A DNA stretch of 6,512 nucleotides, taken from contig VXXH01000788.1 of assembly GCA_009835515.1 (NCBI GenBank), positions 1-6,512 of the forward strand, given 5' to 3'. Of the stretch, positions 3,770 through 6,512 are shown piece by piece. Positions within the stretch are counted from its first letter, which is position 1; each line of letters starts with the position of its first letter. This DNA is from Candidatus Poribacteria bacterium. Its GTDB lineage: Bacteria > Poribacteria > WGA-4E > WGA-3G. The position numbers and the translations under genes were made by a program. The notes under the pieces were generated by a model. That model was not told where the DNA came from and did not search any database. It saw only the letters and a program-made list of their open reading frames with translations.

Positions 3770-6512
3770 CTTCACCAAGTGAAATATGAAAAATCCCTCG
3801 TTCATTAATGGCAGTATAGAGTCGATTGTTAATGACGGCGAGAGAAATAACTTCACCTAAAACTTCCGAAGAAATCTGCTTCCATTTGCCACGGTTATCT
3901 AAACGGTAGATCCCGGCATCACCAGCACCATAAACTGTTATACCATCTATAGCAAATCTGTTTATAATGGGACGCTCTCCGAAGTTATCAGTTATCACGT
4001 GCCAGTGTTCGCCTGTTTGTGAAACCAAGACACCTCCATCTGTTGCGACATAAATCGTTGAACCTACAAAGAGGATATCGTTGAAGTGCGTAAAGCGAAG
4101 GGGCAGACTTAGCGTAATGTCTTTCCAGTTTTTTCCGCTATCCAGCGATTGAAACAGTTGACCATCTCGCTTACCGACGTAAACGGTTGCTTCTGAAACT
4201 GCTACCTTGAAACCATCTTTTATATCCGCGTTAGATTGCTTATCTGTGTTTATCAATCCGGTATCCATCCATTTGGGATCACCTAATTTCCATTTGAAAA
4301 GTCTTTGTCTGTGTTCAGCATAGAGGACATTATTACTAACGACAATCGCTTTGATTTTTACCTCTTTTTCAGGCAGAGGAGATAACGATTCATGATCATA
4401 ATACGTAGAAAAGTTTTCAACTGGAATGAGCATATTGCCATCTACAGATAAACGGTAAATCCGCAAGATGTGCCTTTCAGGCGAAACGAAATAAAGTATG
4501 TTACCGTCAACCATCAACTTTGAATCGAAAGAAGTATAGACACGTAATCTGTCCTGTTTTAAGGGTTCAGACGTAGTCTCCTCCGTAGCAAACTCCCCGG
4601 CAATCGAAAGTTTTTTCCAAGTCCCGCCTTCATCTGTTGATTGATAAACTTCATAGCCGGTGTGCGCGTATAATCTGTTATTGAAGACAACCAGGTTGTT
4701 TGTGCTTGTTCCGACTATTCCATCCATAAATAGGTGCCACGATTTACCACTATCAGTTGTGCGATGAATGCCCGATGCACCAGCTTTGTAAAATGTCGTC
4801 TCGTTCACTGCTACGGCTGGAAGGCTGTCAATCATGGGCATATCCGTTTCAATGCCGAACTCTGTCCACGTATGTCCACCATCCGTTGAAAGAGATTGTG
4901 TGGCTCCCAAGGCTAAGATCGTTTCACCGGCAGCTAAAACCGTTATCCCGGATGCATCCGCCTTCGAGTCGGGTTTATCTATATGCATTATTTCGGTCCA
5001 TGACGCTCCCAAGTCAGCCGAATGGAAAATCCTGACTGAATGTGACTCGCTTTTCGGTACCGCTTGCCCTACCTCTATTGGCGTGAATCCCAATAGATCG
5101 GGCCCCGTTTCAGTATGAAGATTATTATTAAAGACTGCTAAGGAATAGACAGCTTGGGACGCACCCACCGGCAACTTTTTCCAAATATCTGAATCGAGAC
5201 GGTAGAGGCCGCGGTTCGTGCCAACAAATACTATTTCTCCAACAGTCGCTATGGCAGAAATCCTTTCGTTTCTCAGTCCATCAGTAAGGGGATCCCATTT
5301 TATGCCACCATCTGTAGAACGGAAAATCCCTTTATCTTCAAGGGCAAGATACATCGTCATAGGTGCCTGTGCCACATCCGGGATGATGAGCCCAATAGCA
5401 TATCCTTTGGGTCGAGAATTCATCGAATTCCACGTCTCGCCTCTATCGTCTGAAGTAAACATCGTATCAGCAGAGACAATATAAAGGGTGCCTTCATGTG
5501 CTGCCATCGGCATGAAAGATTTGTCAATCAGGATATTTGCGTTGATGCGTGTCCATGTAGTCGCGCCTGCTGCAAATCTGTACAGCCCTGTTGGTGAAAT
5601 AGCATACAGGGTGCCTGCAGGATCAGCGAAGATATTGCGGACATGGCCCCCTGGTGGTGCATTCCCCTGTATCCATTGTGCGTTGGAGTACTTAGCGGAA
5701 TTGTCTTGCGCATTAGAGGTTGAAACGTTCTCAAAAGTTTGCAAACTTGCCCCTGTGCTTTTGTCTGAGGACACAGCGCGTCCGACCTGATTTCGCACAT
5801 CAGGTTTCGAGTCAACATCAAAGACAACAGGTGCCTCAATGATTTCAATCGTAGGTTCAGATCGCGCCTCAAAGTTATAGGGTCTCTGAAAACGGTTAAG
5901 ATATCGGCTGCTGACCCCGAGCATCAATACAATCACGACCACGGCTGTGCCGAAGGCACTCCACGGTAGCAACGGTTTTCCAGCTGGCGAAGGTGTAGGT
6001 TTCATATCAGCGATTTGCCGCTTGATGCTCTCACTTAAACGCGTTGGTATCTGCCTGCCGCCGAGGACCTCTTTGATAAGATGTTCTTGATCGTCTTGTA
6101 ATCGCTTTCGTGCGCGCTGAAGCCGACTCGTAATCGTGTTCACGGACACCCCCAGGAATCTACCAATCTCTTTGGTCGTCATCTCACCGAGGTAATAGAG
6201 GGTGGCAACAGTTTGCTCACTCTCTGGAAGTTTGGCGAGAAGTTTTTTGGCGAGTTCAAGGCGATGCTCGCTAGCTGCTGTTTTACGTTGTTCAGATTCA
6301 TAATGTGTATACGAGGCATCCTCGATTTCTTCCATGGGCGTGTCCTCTAAGGATTGTATGGCAGATTTCTGTTTTTGAAGCCAATTGATACAAAGCCGGT
6401 TTGCGATGACATACAGCCATCCAGCGAATTGGTGAGGATTTTTGAGTGTCGAGAGGTTTTGGTATGCGCGAAGGAACGTGTCTTGGGTTACCTCTTCAGC
6501 GTAGTGAAAATC
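3765..6512 (-). CDS. ECF sigma factor fused to a transmembrane segment and a BNR/Asp-box beta-propeller, 5'-partial
   Basis: The frame is open to the right edge; 915 residues are visible, numbered here from base 6512. Residues 1-50 are sigma region 2 (YAEEVTQDTFLRAY, then FAGWLYVIANRL). Residues 82-140 are region 4, with the helix-turn-helix MTTKEIGRFLGVSVNTITSR (111-130). A basic/proline linker leads to one hydrophobic helix (about 181-200, FGTAVVVIVLMLGV). A polar, low-complexity stretch (about 215-280) precedes some 600 residues of beta-propeller with Asp-box motifs SxDxGxxW at 354, 399, 498, 542, 585, 625 and 789, and degenerate copies near 831 and 870. The sigma part should be cytoplasmic and the propeller outside. 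The likely role is a signal-responsive sigma factor that carries its own sensor in place of a separate anti-sigma. The ATG at 6335 is internal. About 35-45 residues are probably missing upstream, judged from usual ECF length. Domain calls are strong; the ligand, tethering and regulon are inferred. Confidence 0.92.
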   Translation of the reverse strand, partial: DFHYAEEVTQDTFLRAYQNLSTLKNPHQFAGWLYVIANRLCINWLQKQKSAIQSLEDTPMEEIEDASYTHYESEQRKTAASEHRLELAKKLLAKLPESEQTVATLYYLGEMTTKEIGRFLGVSVNTITSRLQRARKRLQDDQEHLIKEVLGGRQIPTRLSESIKRQIADMKPTPSPAGKPLLPWSAFGTAVVVIVLMLGVSSRYLNRFQRPYNFEARSEPTIEIIEAPVVFDVDSKPDVRNQVGRAVSSDKSTGASLQTFENVSTSNAQDNSAKYSNAQWIQGNAPPGGHVRNIFADPAGTLYAISPTGLYRFAAGATTWTRINANILIDKSFMPMAAHEGTLYIVSADTMFTSDDRGETWNSMNSRPKGYAIGLIIPDVAQAPMTMYLALEDKGIFRSTDGGIKWDPLTDGLRNERISAIATVGEIVFVGTNRGLYRLDSDIWKKLPVGASQAVYSLAVFNNNLHTETGPDLLGFTPIEVGQAVPKSESHSVRIFHSADLGASWTEIMHIDKPDSKADASGITVLAAGETILALGATQSLSTDGGHTWTEFGIETDMPMIDSLPAVAVNETTFYKAGASGIHRTTDSGKSWHLFMDGIVGTSTNNLVVFNNRLYAHTGYEVYQSTDEGGTWKKLSIAGEFATEETTSEPLKQDRLRVYTSFDSKLMVDGNILYFVSPERHILRIYRLSVDGNMLIPVENFSTYYDHESLSPLPEKEVKIKAIVVSNNVLYAEHRQRLFKWKLGDPKWMDTGLINTDKQSNADIKDGFKVAVSEATVYVGKRDGQLFQSLDSGKNWKDITLSLPLRFTHFNDILFVGSTIYVATDGGVLVSQTGEHWHVITDNFGERPIINRFAIDGITVYGAGDAGIYRLDNRGKWKQISSEVLGEVISLAVINNRLYTAINERGIFHISLGEE

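Noticed and set aside
4834..5118. + strand open frames within 4757-5790
   Set aside because: All run antisense to the BNR repeat region, whose Asp-box periodicity is conserved on the - strand; no start signals or domains were seen.
3400..6300. CRISPR array or tandem DNA repeats in the Asp-box region
   Set aside because: The repetition is at protein level (SxDxGxxW); the DNA copies diverge and spacing is irregular.
3765..6335. A gene starting at the ATG at 6335 as a complete 856-residue protein
   Set aside because: Sigma region 2 is encoded in frame upstream without a stop, so the true start is beyond the window.
1..6512. tRNA, rRNA or riboswitch
   Set aside because: No cloverleaf, rRNA core sequence or known riboswitch signature was seen by eye on either strand; the window is almost fully occupied by coding or pseudogene sequence.

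Overview
The window is most consistent with an uncultured, Gram-negative-type bacterium. Both full-length + strand genes carry lipobox signal peptides, and the large - strand gene is a sigma factor joined to a membrane-spanning segment and a repeat-rich outer domain. From memory, long sigma/BNR fusions and the 'GTAGGGGCGAGGTTACCTCG' palindrome recur in Candidatus Poribacteria and related sponge or marine lineages. That placement is an inference (about 60 % sure) and no search was run.

Left block (1-2735, + strand, visibly richer in G+C): a NodB-type polysaccharide deacetylase cut by the left edge, a lipoprotein with FG-GAP/VCBS-like Asp-rich repeats, and a small lipoprotein with three hydrophobic stretches. 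The gaps are only 29 and 27 bases, and each downstream gene has its own clear Shine-Dalgarno. The block reads as one cell-envelope operon, but no pathway can be assigned from sequence alone.

Middle block (2746-3734, - strand, debris): a remnant of an IS3-family OrfB transposase that has lost its third catalytic acid and is frameshifted near its N-terminal end. It abuts a GNAT acetyltransferase gene that stops just before the acetyl-CoA-binding loop. Upstream of that lies a doubtful 60-codon ORF whose tail is made from a 27-base palindrome. This looks like a decaying junction created by transposition or deletion.

Right block (3765-6512, - strand, more A+T-rich): the main item of interest. It is a single open frame, still open at the right edge, encoding sigma-70 region 2, sigma region 4, one transmembrane helix, a disordered linker and about 600 residues of BNR/Asp-box beta-propeller repeats. 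An internal ATG at 6335 gives an apparent 856-residue protein, but the in-frame sequence upstream of it clearly encodes sigma region 2, so the gene begins outside the window. The architecture suggests a one-piece, membrane-tethered sigma factor with its own extracytoplasmic sensor.

The + block and the - block converge at about 2735-2746. Nothing in the window directly links the sigma factor to the envelope operon.
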